Of a stretch of DNA of 47,540 nucleotides, positions 1 to 7,857 are shown one piece after another (the first letter of the stretch is position 1; each line of letters opens with the position of its first letter). The DNA comes from an uncultured Lachnospiraceae bacterium (lineage in GTDB: Bacteria > Bacillota > Clostridia > Lachnospirales > Lachnospiraceae). Under the pieces are notes generated by a model that saw nothing but the letters and a program-made list of their open reading frames with translations, was not told the origin of the DNA and searched no databases. The stretch lies in contig CANPIM010000024.1 of assembly GCA_947574135.1 (NCBI GenBank), positions 1 to 47,540 of the forward strand, read 5' to 3'. The position numbers were made by a program, and so were the translations under genes.

Positions 1-54
1 AACTGTCAAATTCGTGCAAGCACGATTTGCCAGCCGTCTGGGGGCTGGCTGAAC
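1..54 (+). ncRNA. structured RNA-like element, copy 1 (5' side cut by window edge)
   Basis: Seen in sequence: a hairpin at 7-29 (CAAA/TTTG at the base, then TCGTG/CACGA around loop CAAG), followed by a second hairpin GCCAGCC/GGCTGGC at 29-35/43-49. The same layout occurs at 7724-7808: the flanks CTGTCAAA and GCCGTCTG..GGCTGGCTGAAC are shared while the tip of the first hairpin differs completely but stays paired. It lies about 100 bases upstream of the penicillin-binding protein gene. It could be a leader element, the end of an upstream transcript or a dispersed palindromic repeat. I do not recognise a named RNA family. Confidence 0.5.
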
Positions 55-86
55 TGTAAGTCTAAAATGTGAATTTTTTCTTACGT

Positions 87-128
87 TATAATTTTTTACT
101 TTATTTAGGGCATATTTTTTGTTATAAT
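87..128 (+). promoter_or_regulatory. possible -10 boxes for the PBP gene
   Basis: Two perfect TATAAT hexamers occur at 87-92 and 123-128 in AT-rich DNA upstream of the PBP start codon. Neither has a good -35 box at 17 bases, so which one is used, if either, is uncertain. Confidence 0.35.
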
Positions 129-153
129 GGTTGGATACAGAGGAGGCATATGT

Positions 154-2745
154 ATGAATTATGGAAAAAATGGGACTTCAAAAAAGAAGAAGTCTATGAA
201 TTCCAAGTCCAAGCAGATTGGAAAAAAGGCAAGCGTCATCTTTTTGAAAGCCTTCCTGGTCTGTATGCTGGCCGTGGCTGTGGTGGGGCTGTGTGCCGGA
301 GTTGGAGTGATAAAAGGAGTGATTGACAATGCGCCGGATATCACCAGTGACAGCGTAATCCCCAGAGGATATAAGTCGGTGGTGCTGGACAGCGCAGGGA
401 ATAAGACCGCGGATCTGATTGCGGAGGGATCCAACCGGATCTGGGTAAGCATTGACCAGATTCCGGAGCATGTGCAGCAAGCTTTTGTGGCTGTGGAGGA
501 CGAGCGGTTTTATGAGCATAATGGCATTGATATTACGGGAATTATCCGTGCAGGCGTCCGGGGAGTGGCAAGAGGCTTCAAATTCAACGAGGGAGCCAGT
601 ACCATTACCCAGCAGCTTCTGAAAAACAGCGTGTTTGACTTTATGAGCGAGGATGGCTTTGCGGAGAAGGTGGAGCGTAAGCTTCAGGAGCAGTATCTGG
701 CCATCAAGCTTGAGCGGGATATTATGACAAAGGAGGAGATCCTGGAGGCCTATCTGAATACCATTAACCTGGGGCAGAATACCCTGGGAATTCAGGCGGC
801 GGCCAACCGCTATTTCGGTAAGGACGTGTCGGAGCTTACTATTTCTGAGGCGGCGGTCATTGCCGGCATTACCAAGAATCCTGCCTACAACAATCCCATC
901 AGCTATCCGGAAAAAAACCGGGAGCGCCAGGAGATTGTGCTGAACGATATGCTGGAGCAGGGCTATATTGACCAGGAGGAGTATGACGAGGCCCTGGAAG
1001 ACGATGTGTATTCCCGCATTAAGAATGTAAATAAGTCGGCGGAAACAGAGAATATCTATTCCTACTATGTGGACGCCACCATCAAAAAGGTGCTGGAGGA
1101 CCTGCAGGAGTATAAAGGGTATACGTATCAGCAGGCCTATAACGCCCTCTATTACGGCGGACTTACCATTGAGAGCGCCCAGGATCCGGATATCCAGGCT
1201 ATTATGGATGAGGAGCTGCAAAACGAGGAGAACTATCCGGAACGGGTTCGGGTGGGTCTGGAGTATGCCTTGACTGTGGAGAAGCCGGATGGAGAGCAGA
1301 TCAATTACAGCAAGGAGCACATGGTCAAATACTTTAAGGAAACGGAGAATAAGGATTTTGACCTGGTATTTGACGATAAGGAGACGGCACAGGCCTATAT
1401 CGACGCCTACCGGGATACGGTGGCGGGTCCGGAGGATAAGGTATATGAGCGGATTGATTTTACCGTTCAGCCTCAGGCCTCTATGGTAATCATGGATCAG
1501 TATACCGGTATTGTGAAGGGCATTGTGGGAGGCCGGGGCAGTAAGGAGGCCAGTTTAACCCTGAATCGGGCTACGGATACGGTGCGTCAGCCGGGATCCA
1601 CCTTTAAGATTGTTTCCACCTACGCGCCTGCCCTGGATATGTCGGGCATGACATTGGCCACTACCCAGTTTGACGCGCCCTACGCCTACCAGAACGGAAA
1701 AAATGTCCGGAACTGGAACGGAGAGGCCTATCATGGATGGTCCACGCTGCGCCGTGGTATTGAGCAGTCTATGAATATTGTGGCGGTGAAAACCATCACG
1801 GATATTACGCCGGATCTGTCCTATACCTATCTGTTGGATTTTGGTTTTACCAGTCTCATCGGAGAAGCCAATGAGAACGGTCAGTCGGATATTAACCAGT
1901 CCACGTCCCTAGGCGGTTTGACCCTGGGCGTATCGAACCTGGAGCTGACGGCAGCGTATGCCTGCATTGCAAACAACGGCGTGTATACAGAGCCCATCTT
2001 CTATACCCGGATTCTGGATCACGACGGAAATGTGTTGATCGAGAAGGAGCCTCAGAAAAAGACGGTGTTAAAGGATACCACCGCATGGCTGCTCACAAGC
2101 GCCATGAAAGATGTGGTTACCCAGGGTACGGGTACTGCAGCCCGGTTCAGCGGCATGAGCATTGCAGGAAAGACAGGTACCACCTCCCAGAATAACGATG
2201 TGTGGTTCGTGGGATATACGCCTTACTACACGGCTGGCGTATGGGCTGGATTTGACAATAACCACAAGCTGTCCCGGGGGGAGACCAATTACCACAAGGG
2301 AATCTGGAAGAAGGTCATGTCCCGGATTCATGAAGAGCTGCCCAATAAGGACTTTGAGATGCCGGAGGATATTACCAGCGCCACGGTTTGCAACCAGTCC
2401 GGCAAGCTTCCCATCCCGGGAATCTGCGATGGCTGCCGAAGAACAGAGTATTTTGCCAAGGGTACGGTTCCCACAGAGTTCTGCGATGTGCATGTGGTGG
2501 GGACGGCCTGTATCGAGAGCAATCAGCTGGCCACCGATCTGTGTCCGGGTATCGAGGCCAGGATCATGACGTTGATACCGGCTGACAATCAGGCGTCCAG
2601 TTCCTCAGCCAGTACCAGAAATCTGGTGGCGCCCAGCTGTAAGCTGCACCCAGGCGCCGTCATCGGCGGCGTGGAGCCCGGGGGTCTGCCGCCAGCAGAG
2701 GATCCAGGAGCTACCATAGATACAGGGGAGCCTCCGGCAGAGTAG
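154..2745 (+). CDS. class A penicillin-binding protein (transglycosylase/transpeptidase)
   Basis: Bifunctional murein synthase of the PBP1A type, 863 residues. It polymerises lipid II and cross-links peptides outside the membrane. Visible parts: a basic cytoplasmic tail; one membrane anchor at about residues 27-52; a GT51 transglycosylase domain with the AVEDERFYEH motif (catalytic Glu115) and GASTITQQ at 147-154; and a transpeptidase domain with PGSTFK (Ser482, Lys485), SMN at 539-541 and KTG at 673-675. The tail has several cysteines and a Pro/Gly/Ser-rich end. The frame is open from 127, but the ATG at 154 has AGGAGG seven bases upstream (141-146), so I place the start there. A strong terminator follows. 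Chain length and motifs are complete. Confidence 0.95.
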   Translation: MNYGKNGTSKKKKSMNSKSKQIGKKASVIFLKAFLVCMLAVAVVGLCAGVGVIKGVIDNAPDITSDSVIPRGYKSVVLDSAGNKTADLIAEGSNRIWVSIDQIPEHVQQAFVAVEDERFYEHNGIDITGIIRAGVRGVARGFKFNEGASTITQQLLKNSVFDFMSEDGFAEKVERKLQEQYLAIKLERDIMTKEEILEAYLNTINLGQNTLGIQAAANRYFGKDVSELTISEAAVIAGITKNPAYNNPISYPEKNRERQEIVLNDMLEQGYIDQEEYDEALEDDVYSRIKNVNKSAETENIYSYYVDATIKKVLEDLQEYKGYTYQQAYNALYYGGLTIESAQDPDIQAIMDEELQNEENYPERVRVGLEYALTVEKPDGEQINYSKEHMVKYFKETENKDFDLVFDDKETAQAYIDAYRDTVAGPEDKVYERIDFTVQPQASMVIMDQYTGIVKGIVGGRGSKEASLTLNRATDTVRQPGSTFKIVSTYAPALDMSGMTLATTQFDAPYAYQNGKNVRNWNGEAYHGWSTLRRGIEQSMNIVAVKTITDITPDLSYTYLLDFGFTSLIGEANENGQSDINQSTSLGGLTLGVSNLELTAAYACIANNGVYTEPIFYTRILDHDGNVLIEKEPQKKTVLKDTTAWLLTSAMKDVVTQGTGTAARFSGMSIAGKTGTTSQNNDVWFVGYTPYYTAGVWAGFDNNHKLSRGETNYHKGIWKKVMSRIHEELPNKDFEMPEDITSATVCNQSGKLPIPGICDGCRRTEYFAKGTVPTEFCDVHVVGTACIESNQLATDLCPGIEARIMTLIPADNQASSSSASTRNLVAPSCKLHPGAVIGGVEPGGLPPAEDPGATIDTGEPPAE

Positions 2746-2785
2746 GCTGTGGGGTTAAAAGAATTTTCATGATAGTATAGAGAAG

Positions 2786-2822
2786 GGGCTGTCCTGATAA
2801 CGGATTCAGGACAGCCCTTTTT
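2786..2822 (+). terminator. intrinsic terminator after the PBP gene
   Basis: A perfect 12-bp stem (2786-2797 with 2806-2817), an 8-base loop, then five T residues on the plus strand. It separates the PBP gene from the convergent permease gene. Confidence 0.9.
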
Positions 2823-2842
2823 GGAATGTTCCAAGATTCTTC

Positions 2843-4867
2843 TTATTCTTCCTCAATAATTCTGCGGCTTCCCTGGTAGGTGGCAAGGAAATATGCCCCG
2901 TAGATCAGAAGGATAAATCCCGCAGTGAACAGAATGGAGCCTAGCTGGGAGACCTGGTTAATAATCACCAGCATGCGGTTTACAAACTGTACGCCAAAGA
3001 GAGAGTGGATAAAGGCCAGGCTTAGGGGAAGCAGGAAAAAGATTCCGATCTGCCTGAACAGGGCTTTGCGGATCATAGCCTGGTCCGCGCCCATTTCCCG
3101 CAGGATTCGGTAGCGGTCCCGGTTATCCGAGCTGTCAGACAGCTCCTTAAGGGCCAGGATTGCCGCGCTGGAGATCAGGAAAATGATTCCCAAATACAGG
3201 GCAATGAAGGTCATAATGGCGGAAATTCCCACACTGCTTTCCCGAAGCGTCTGCTTTGTAACTACATAGAGAGGCGTGTGGTCCGAGGCCTTCGCTAGCT
3301 GCTCTTCCATATCCAGCATTTCCTCCATGGCTTTGGCCTTGTAATCTGCAGCCAGATAGCCGCAGTAGGGCAGAAGCTCTCCGCCTTCAAAGGCGCTGTC
3401 CGGCAGGATATAAAGGCCAAGAGTAGACCGGGAGCTGCTCATGTTCACATATCCCTCCTGGCACTCTGCATATTTGGGGATATAGGATCTGCCATTTACT
3501 TGTAGGGAGGCTTTGGCCTGCAAACTTATATCACGGATAACCTTCATGGAATCAAAAGTGCAGAGAAGCACGTATTCATTCTCCCCAAGCTCGTAGGTGG
3601 GGATTCCATAACAGGAAGCCATCTTGTTGTATTGGGAGAGGGGAATCAGCTCCTCCCTCTGGGACCAGTTCAGCATGGAAAACTGCTCCATGACCTGTTC
3701 CTTTACAGGGCCCAGGGTATCCTCCCAGGTGAGATTGGGGGTCGCATAGGTAATGACCTCCGTATATCCATCCTGAAAAGCAAGATCCGGATCAAAGCCC
3801 TGCTGGAGCAGGTACGTAACAATGTTTTTCCCCGCGTCCTCTTCGCTCTGATTCTTTGTTGTTTCCAGGGACTTGCTAATACACACATCTCTGGGCGTCA
3901 TGGATTCCAGTTCTGCAGTCAGGGACTGATTAATGCTCACCCCGCAGGAGAGAACTCCGATGGTGAGAAACAGCATAAGACAGATAACGGTCATGGAGCA
4001 GACCATGGTATTGATCCGGCTGTTCATCTGGCGGAATACAAAGAGATTCAGTTCCCGCAGATAAAAGCTTTTTCCGGCCTGGGCGATACGCAGCATAAGT
4101 CCGGACAGGGACCAGAAAAAGAGAAAGGTGCCCAGACATCCAAGACCGATTAGAATCAACACCCGGGTTCTGTTCACAGTTCCCAGAAGCCCCAGAACGC
4201 TGAGATAGCAGTAGATCAGGATCCCAAGGGAAAGTACAAAGAGGATTCCCGACAAAAGAGGATTTTTCATGGGAGCCTGCTCGTTTTTCCTGCCTGCCGT
4301 GAGAAGATCCAGCAGCTTATACCGGGAGATGGCGGCAGCGTTAAAGAAAATTACCAGCAGGTACATGATACCGAAGTAAATCACGGTTTTTCCAGCCGCC
4401 CTGGGGGAAAAGACAAAGGTATAGCTTGTCATATCCGCCTCAAACATCTTGGCAACCAGGATAGACATGAGCTGGGAGGCAAAGACTCCAATGAGAAGCC
4501 CCACAGCCAGGGAGACCAGGCCGATGGCTGCGGTCTCTCCCAGAAGAATCCGGGAAATGCTGCCCCGGCTCATACCCAGGGTCATATATACGCCGAATTC
4601 TTTTTTCCGTTTGCGGATAAGAAAGTTATTGGCATAAATAATCAGAAATCCCAGTATCACAGAAACAAATACAGAAACCCCTGCAAGCATGGTAAGCATA
4701 AGCTTAATAATTTCTCTGGTTGACGCAGAGACAGCTTGCATAACTCCCTGAGAATCCAAAGCATTAAACACATAGAAGATAGCAACCCCCAATACCAGTG
4801 TGAGAAAATAGATCGTGTAATCCTGAACGCTTTTCCTGAGATTTCGCAAAGATAATTTAAACAGCAT
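2843..4867 (-). CDS. BceB-type ABC transporter permease (FtsX family)
   Basis: 674-residue membrane permease of the peptide-antibiotic detoxification type (BceB/VraG-like). The N-terminus (RNLRKSVQDYTIYFLTL) is typical of the family. Membrane segments follow in the family arrangement: a four-segment FtsX block, a long extracellular domain (about residues 320-540, few hydrophobic runs) between later segments, and a C-terminal FtsX block. Family members recognise bacitracin-like or lantibiotic peptides bound to lipid cell-wall intermediates, and also signal to a partner kinase. It is the last gene of the minus-strand pair with the ATPase (40-base gap), next to the matching kinase and regulator. 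The actual peptide cannot be read from sequence. Confidence 0.9.
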   Translation of the reverse strand: MLFKLSLRNLRKSVQDYTIYFLTLVLGVAIFYVFNALDSQGVMQAVSASTREIIKLMLTMLAGVSVFVSVILGFLIIYANNFLIRKRKKEFGVYMTLGMSRGSISRILLGETAAIGLVSLAVGLLIGVFASQLMSILVAKMFEADMTSYTFVFSPRAAGKTVIYFGIMYLLVIFFNAAAISRYKLLDLLTAGRKNEQAPMKNPLLSGILFVLSLGILIYCYLSVLGLLGTVNRTRVLILIGLGCLGTFLFFWSLSGLMLRIAQAGKSFYLRELNLFVFRQMNSRINTMVCSMTVICLMLFLTIGVLSCGVSINQSLTAELESMTPRDVCISKSLETTKNQSEEDAGKNIVTYLLQQGFDPDLAFQDGYTEVITYATPNLTWEDTLGPVKEQVMEQFSMLNWSQREELIPLSQYNKMASCYGIPTYELGENEYVLLCTFDSMKVIRDISLQAKASLQVNGRSYIPKYAECQEGYVNMSSSRSTLGLYILPDSAFEGGELLPYCGYLAADYKAKAMEEMLDMEEQLAKASDHTPLYVVTKQTLRESSVGISAIMTFIALYLGIIFLISSAAILALKELSDSSDNRDRYRILREMGADQAMIRKALFRQIGIFFLLPLSLAFIHSLFGVQFVNRMLVIINQVSQLGSILFTAGFILLIYGAYFLATYQGSRRIIEEE

Positions 4868-4907
4868 CGCTTAAGTCACCTCCCAGCAGTGTAACCACGT
4901 GGATAAT

Positions 4908-5624
4908 CTAGTTGAAAAAGCTCTTTCGGTCTTCTGTTCCCCGGCGGACTTCGGTGAAAATCCGGCCATCCTTGATAAAGAGGATTCGGGATGCATAGCT
5001 TGCCGTAAAGGCATCGTGGGTCACCATGAGAATGGTGGCGCCAAGTTCCTGATTGATCTGGGAAAAGCAGTCCAGGAGCATACGGGATGCCCGGGAATCC
5101 AGGGCTCCTGTGGGTTCATCGGCCAGAATCAGCTTAGGTCCCCCGATGAGGGCCCGGGCGGAGGCCGTCCGTTGTTTCTCGCCTCCGGAGATCTGATAGG
5201 GATATTTATTTAAAATTTCTGAGATGCCAAGCTTCTGGGCGGACTGGAGCACCCGTTTGTGGATCTCCCTGGGGGAGACATGGCGGATAGACAGGGCCAG
5301 GGCAATGTTTTCGTAGACAGTCAGAGTGTCCAGCAAATGAAAATCCTGAAATACAAAGCCCAGCTCCTCTCTGCGAAATTTGTTCAGTGCATTTCCCCGA
5401 AGGCGGGTAATATCCCTGCCTCCTACCAGGATTTCCCCGCTGGTGACCCGGTCAATGGTGGAAATACAATTCAGCAGGGTGGTTTTTCCGCTTCCGCTTG
5501 CCCCCATAATTCCCACAAATTCTCCAGACTGGACCTGGAAGCTGATATTGTCAATGGCTTTCGTCATACTTCCCTTGTTGCCGTAATATTTTTCTATGTT
5601 GCTTACACACAGGATCATGCTCAT
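4908..5624 (-). CDS. BceA-type ABC transporter ATPase
   Basis: 238-residue ATP-binding subunit of the MacB/LolD/BceA class. Walker A GASGSGKTT is at 41-49, the Q-loop VFQD at 91-94, signature ISGGEKQR at 145-152, Walker B LILADE at 165-170 and the H-loop VTHD at 201-204; all are intact. It should energise the adjacent BceB-like permease. The ATG is preceded by GAGGAG with six bases between; a second in-frame ATG two codons in is less well placed. The upstream 240 bases contain a long inverted repeat that could be the response-regulator operator (see 5781-5815). Confidence 0.93.
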   Translation of the reverse strand: MSMILCVSNIEKYYGNKGSMTKAIDNISFQVQSGEFVGIMGASGSGKTTLLNCISTIDRVTSGEILVGGRDITRLRGNALNKFRREELGFVFQDFHLLDTLTVYENIALALSIRHVSPREIHKRVLQSAQKLGISEILNKYPYQISGGEKQRTASARALIGGPKLILADEPTGALDSRASRMLLDCFSQINQELGATILMVTHDAFTASYASRILFIKDGRIFTEVRRGTEDRKSFFN

Positions 5625-5866
5625 GATGGGCTCCTCTCTTTCTTCTCTCAGGCAGCTGTTTTGACAAATGCCGCTATAGGAATAATTGACGGCTGCCTTA
5701 AGTTTTTTACTTTTCCCTCTGTGTACAGGAGGAAGTTTATAAGATGATTGTAAGGGAGGAATGCTTCCGGAGCCATAGAAGTTCCTTACATCTTCCTTTC
5801 AGTTTTGTAAGGAACCGCTGAAAGCGCCTGGAATCAGAGGGGGAAACTGATTCCCAGGCTTATGTT
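5625..5866. other. regulatory region between the kinase and the transporter genes
   Basis: No open frame of note. It carries the inverted repeat at 5781-5815. On the minus strand a -10-like TATAAA (plus-strand 5736-5741) sits below it without a clear -35, as expected for an activator-dependent promoter of the transporter pair. Further TGTAAGG-like half sites occur near 5749. Confidence 0.5.
5781..5815. promoter_or_regulatory. inverted repeat, candidate response-regulator operator
   Basis: GTTCCTTACA at 5781-5790 and its exact complement TGTAAGGAAC at 5806-5815 are separated by 15 bases. BceR-like regulators are known to bind TNACA-N4-TGTAA upstream of their transporter operons. Here the same half sites are present, but the gap is 11 bases (one helical turn) longer. 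It lies upstream of the transporter pair and next to the regulator genes, so inference favours a BceR-type operator. Confidence 0.55.
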
Positions 5867-6880
5867 TTATTTCACTTCCGCGTAGCTTCCCCGGGGAAAG
5901 ATCAGTGTCACCTCACATCCCTCCCCTTCTGTAGACGCAATCTGGATGCCGTGCCCCAGGCGTCCGCAGAGCTTTTTGCAAAGGTAGAGGCCAAGGCCTG
6001 TGGCCTGGCTGGCCTGACGGCCCAGGCTTCCCGTAAAGCCCTTTTCAAAGACCCGGTCCAGGTCGGCGCTTTTGACGCCGCGGCCGTTGTCGCGGATTTT
6101 GAGACAGATCTGCTCACGCCCTGCAACGCCTGTAAAGGAAAGCTTTAACTTCTCCTTATCCGAATATTTGATGCTGTTGGAGATCAGTTGATTCAGGATA
6201 AAGGCCAGCCATTTTTCGTCCGTGTACACGGTAGTTTCCAGCCCTTCCATGGTAAGGCTAACCTTTTTGGCGATGAGGGAGCGCTTATTGTGGGTGACGG
6301 CCTGGGTCACAAGTGTTTTTAGACTGACAGCCCGGATCAGATAATCCTTTTCCACATGAGAGCTGCGGGCATAGAAAAGAGCCTGTTCTGTATAGTCCTC
6401 GATTTTCTCCAGCTCCTCCTGCAGCTGCAGACCCAGGTGCGAGGGATGATTATCCAGCATAAGCTTTCCCGTGGCAATGGGAGTCTTCACCTCATGGATC
6501 CAAAGCTCAATGTATTCTTTATATTCTTGTTCTGTATTTTTGTAATAGTTCACGTGATCTGCCATGGATTTTTCCAGTTCCTGCAGGATTTCCTTTAGGA
6601 TACGCTGTTCCTGATTTTCGGCATATCCCATCATTTCTGGAAGAAGATATTTTTTGTCTAATGCGTCCAGGCTTGCCCGGATCGTCCCCAAATATACTTT
6701 TTTCCTGCGGTATTCCAGCCCGATCAGGAGGAAAAAAGAGCCGTAAAAGCAAAGAGCAGTATAAACGCCTATTGCCAGGCTTGCCCGAACCGTGAGCAAA
6801 AAAATCTCAATGGTAGCCAGGACTCCGCTTAGAAACAGAAGCTGTCCCAGCCGTTCTCTCAGATAGATTCCATATCGCAT
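5867..6880 (-). CDS. BceS-type intramembrane-sensing histidine kinase
   Basis: 337-residue sensor kinase. Two membrane helices lie in the first about 55 residues with almost no extracellular loop, the hallmark of kinases that sense through a partner BceAB transporter rather than by binding a ligand themselves. The H-box IELWIHEVKTPIA has the phospho-acceptor His129. The ATPase region contains an N-box (NQLISNSIKY) and the DNGRG motif. Its start overlaps the end of the response regulator gene by 22 bases, so the two are translationally linked. It probably phosphorylates that regulator when the BceAB-like transporter is working on a peptide antibiotic. Confidence 0.93.
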   Translation of the reverse strand: MRYGIYLRERLGQLLFLSGVLATIEIFLLTVRASLAIGVYTALCFYGSFFLLIGLEYRRKKVYLGTIRASLDALDKKYLLPEMMGYAENQEQRILKEILQELEKSMADHVNYYKNTEQEYKEYIELWIHEVKTPIATGKLMLDNHPSHLGLQLQEELEKIEDYTEQALFYARSSHVEKDYLIRAVSLKTLVTQAVTHNKRSLIAKKVSLTMEGLETTVYTDEKWLAFILNQLISNSIKYSDKEKLKLSFTGVAGREQICLKIRDNGRGVKSADLDRVFEKGFTGSLGRQASQATGLGLYLCKKLCGRLGHGIQIASTEGEGCEVTLIFPRGSYAEVK

Positions 6881-7548
6881 AGCAGCACATACCCCAATCC
6901 TCTCTTAGTCTGTATCACATTCTGAACCCCTATCGCGTCAAGCTTTCCCCGCAGCCGGGTCATGTTTACGGTCAGGGTATTGTCGTCTACAAACAGCTCG
7001 CTGTCCCACAGATGGGAGATCAGATCATCCCGGGACACGATCTGATTTTTATGGCGGGCCAGACAGTCCAGGATTCGCAGCTCATTTTTGGTAAGCTCCA
7101 CACTTCCTGTTTGGGAGGTCACCACAGCCTTTCCCAGATCCAGGGAAAAAAGGCCCAGTTCCTGCTTTTCCAGAGGGGCAGGATCCCGATATACCCGCTT
7201 TAAAATGGCCTCAATGCGGGCCAGGAGAATCTGAGGGTGAAAGGGCTTTGTCACAAAATCGTCAGCGCCCTGGTTCATGCTCATGAGTTCAGCCATCTGG
7301 GTATTCTGGCTGGTGATCACAATCACCGGAATTTCCGATACCTTTCGAAGTTCCCGGCAAAGATACAGGCCGTCTGTTCCCGGAAGCCCCAGATCCAGAA
7401 GCAAAAGCTCCGGCTGGGCCTTCTGGATTGCCTTCAGGCTGTAGTCTCCCGGAGGCAGGCTTTCCGCCTGAAATCCGTTATTGGTAAGAAAGGTCAAAAG
7501 CTCCCGGCAGAGCTTTTCATCATCCTCTGCAATCACGATTTTTCTCAT
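6859..7548 (-). CDS. OmpR-family response regulator (BceR type)
   Basis: 229-residue two-component regulator. The receiver domain has the acidic pair at residues 8-10 (EDD) and phospho-acceptor Asp52 (LLLDLGLPGTDG). The C-terminal winged-helix domain (about 125-229) carries the typical ELTKNELRILDCL and TRLRGKLD segments. It is the first gene of the minus-strand regulator/kinase pair and has its own promoter (7622-7649). The expected target is the adjacent BceAB-like transporter pair, probably through the 5781-5815 inverted repeat. Confidence 0.93.
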   Translation of the reverse strand: MRKIVIAEDDEKLCRELLTFLTNNGFQAESLPPGDYSLKAIQKAQPELLLLDLGLPGTDGLYLCRELRKVSEIPVIVITSQNTQMAELMSMNQGADDFVTKPFHPQILLARIEAILKRVYRDPAPLEKQELGLFSLDLGKAVVTSQTGSVELTKNELRILDCLARHKNQIVSRDDLISHLWDSELFVDDNTLTVNMTRLRGKLDAIGVQNVIQTKRGLGYVLLCDMESI

Positions 7549-7621
7549 AGTCTCTTCCTTTCCTTTTGCGTGCAGGGACAGTAAATCTGTTCCTGGGAAC
7601 GCTCCCTATGTTTTCAGAGTT

Positions 7622-7649
7622 AGTATAACATGTTTGAAGCGTGATGCAA
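7622..7649 (-). promoter_or_regulatory. promoter of the response regulator/kinase pair
   Basis: Read on the minus strand: TTGCAT (plus 7644-7649), 16 bases, TATACT (plus 7622-7627). A small palindrome, GTTCC-CA-GGAAC type, lies just downstream near 7589-7600 and resembles the outer half of the 5781-5815 repeat. Confidence 0.55.
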
Positions 7650-7675
7650 ATGGGCAGATGAGCAGGAACTGCTCA

Positions 7676-7704
7676 TTGACGGGAAAAATCATTTGTGCTA
7701 ATAT
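7676..7704 (+). promoter_or_regulatory. promoter of the sulfhydrylase leader transcript
   Basis: TTGACG at 7676-7681, a 17-base spacer, TAATAT at 7699-7704. Transcription from here would start about 7711, so the structured element at 7724-7808 would be in the 5' untranslated RNA. Confidence 0.55.
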
Positions 7705-7723
7705 CCTATTCATATATAAAAAA

Positions 7724-7808
7724 GCCAGCCCCCAGAGCAGCTGTCAAAAGCCAGCGTACCCCAAGGGTATTTAGCTGGATTTGCCCGCCGTCTGTAGGCT
7801 GGCTGAAC
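7724..7808 (+). ncRNA. structured leader RNA candidate, copy 2
   Basis: Hairpin CAAA/TTTG plus CCAGC/GCTGG plus TACCC/GGGTA around loop CAA (7745-7783), then an imperfect hairpin 7783-7789/7797-7803. The 3' arm GGCTGGC can instead pair perfectly with GCCAGCC at 7724-7730, so two mutually exclusive folds are possible. The core matches copy 1 at 1-54 while the tip of the first hairpin is different but still paired. It sits between the promoter at 7676 and the start codon at 7858. It is not an S-box or T-box that I recognise, and no T tract follows it. Confidence 0.5.
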
Positions 7809-7857
7809 GATTAATCTGCGTGAATGGCGTGCGGTGCACGTCGGAAAAGAGGAGAAC

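Larger units (their letters stand above)
7549..7857. other. divergent control region, response regulator / sulfhydrylase
   Basis: This 309-base gap holds the minus-strand regulator promoter, the plus-strand sulfhydrylase promoter and the structured element at 7724-7808. I see no additional gene in it. Confidence 0.7.

Noticed and set aside
178-1320. 380-codon open frame on the minus strand
   Set aside because: It lies inside the penicillin-binding protein gene and its translation shows no domain pattern.
7711-7857. SAM (S-box) riboswitch or T-box before the sulfhydrylase
   Set aside because: The conserved S-box and T-box cores are absent and no terminator hairpin with T tract follows.
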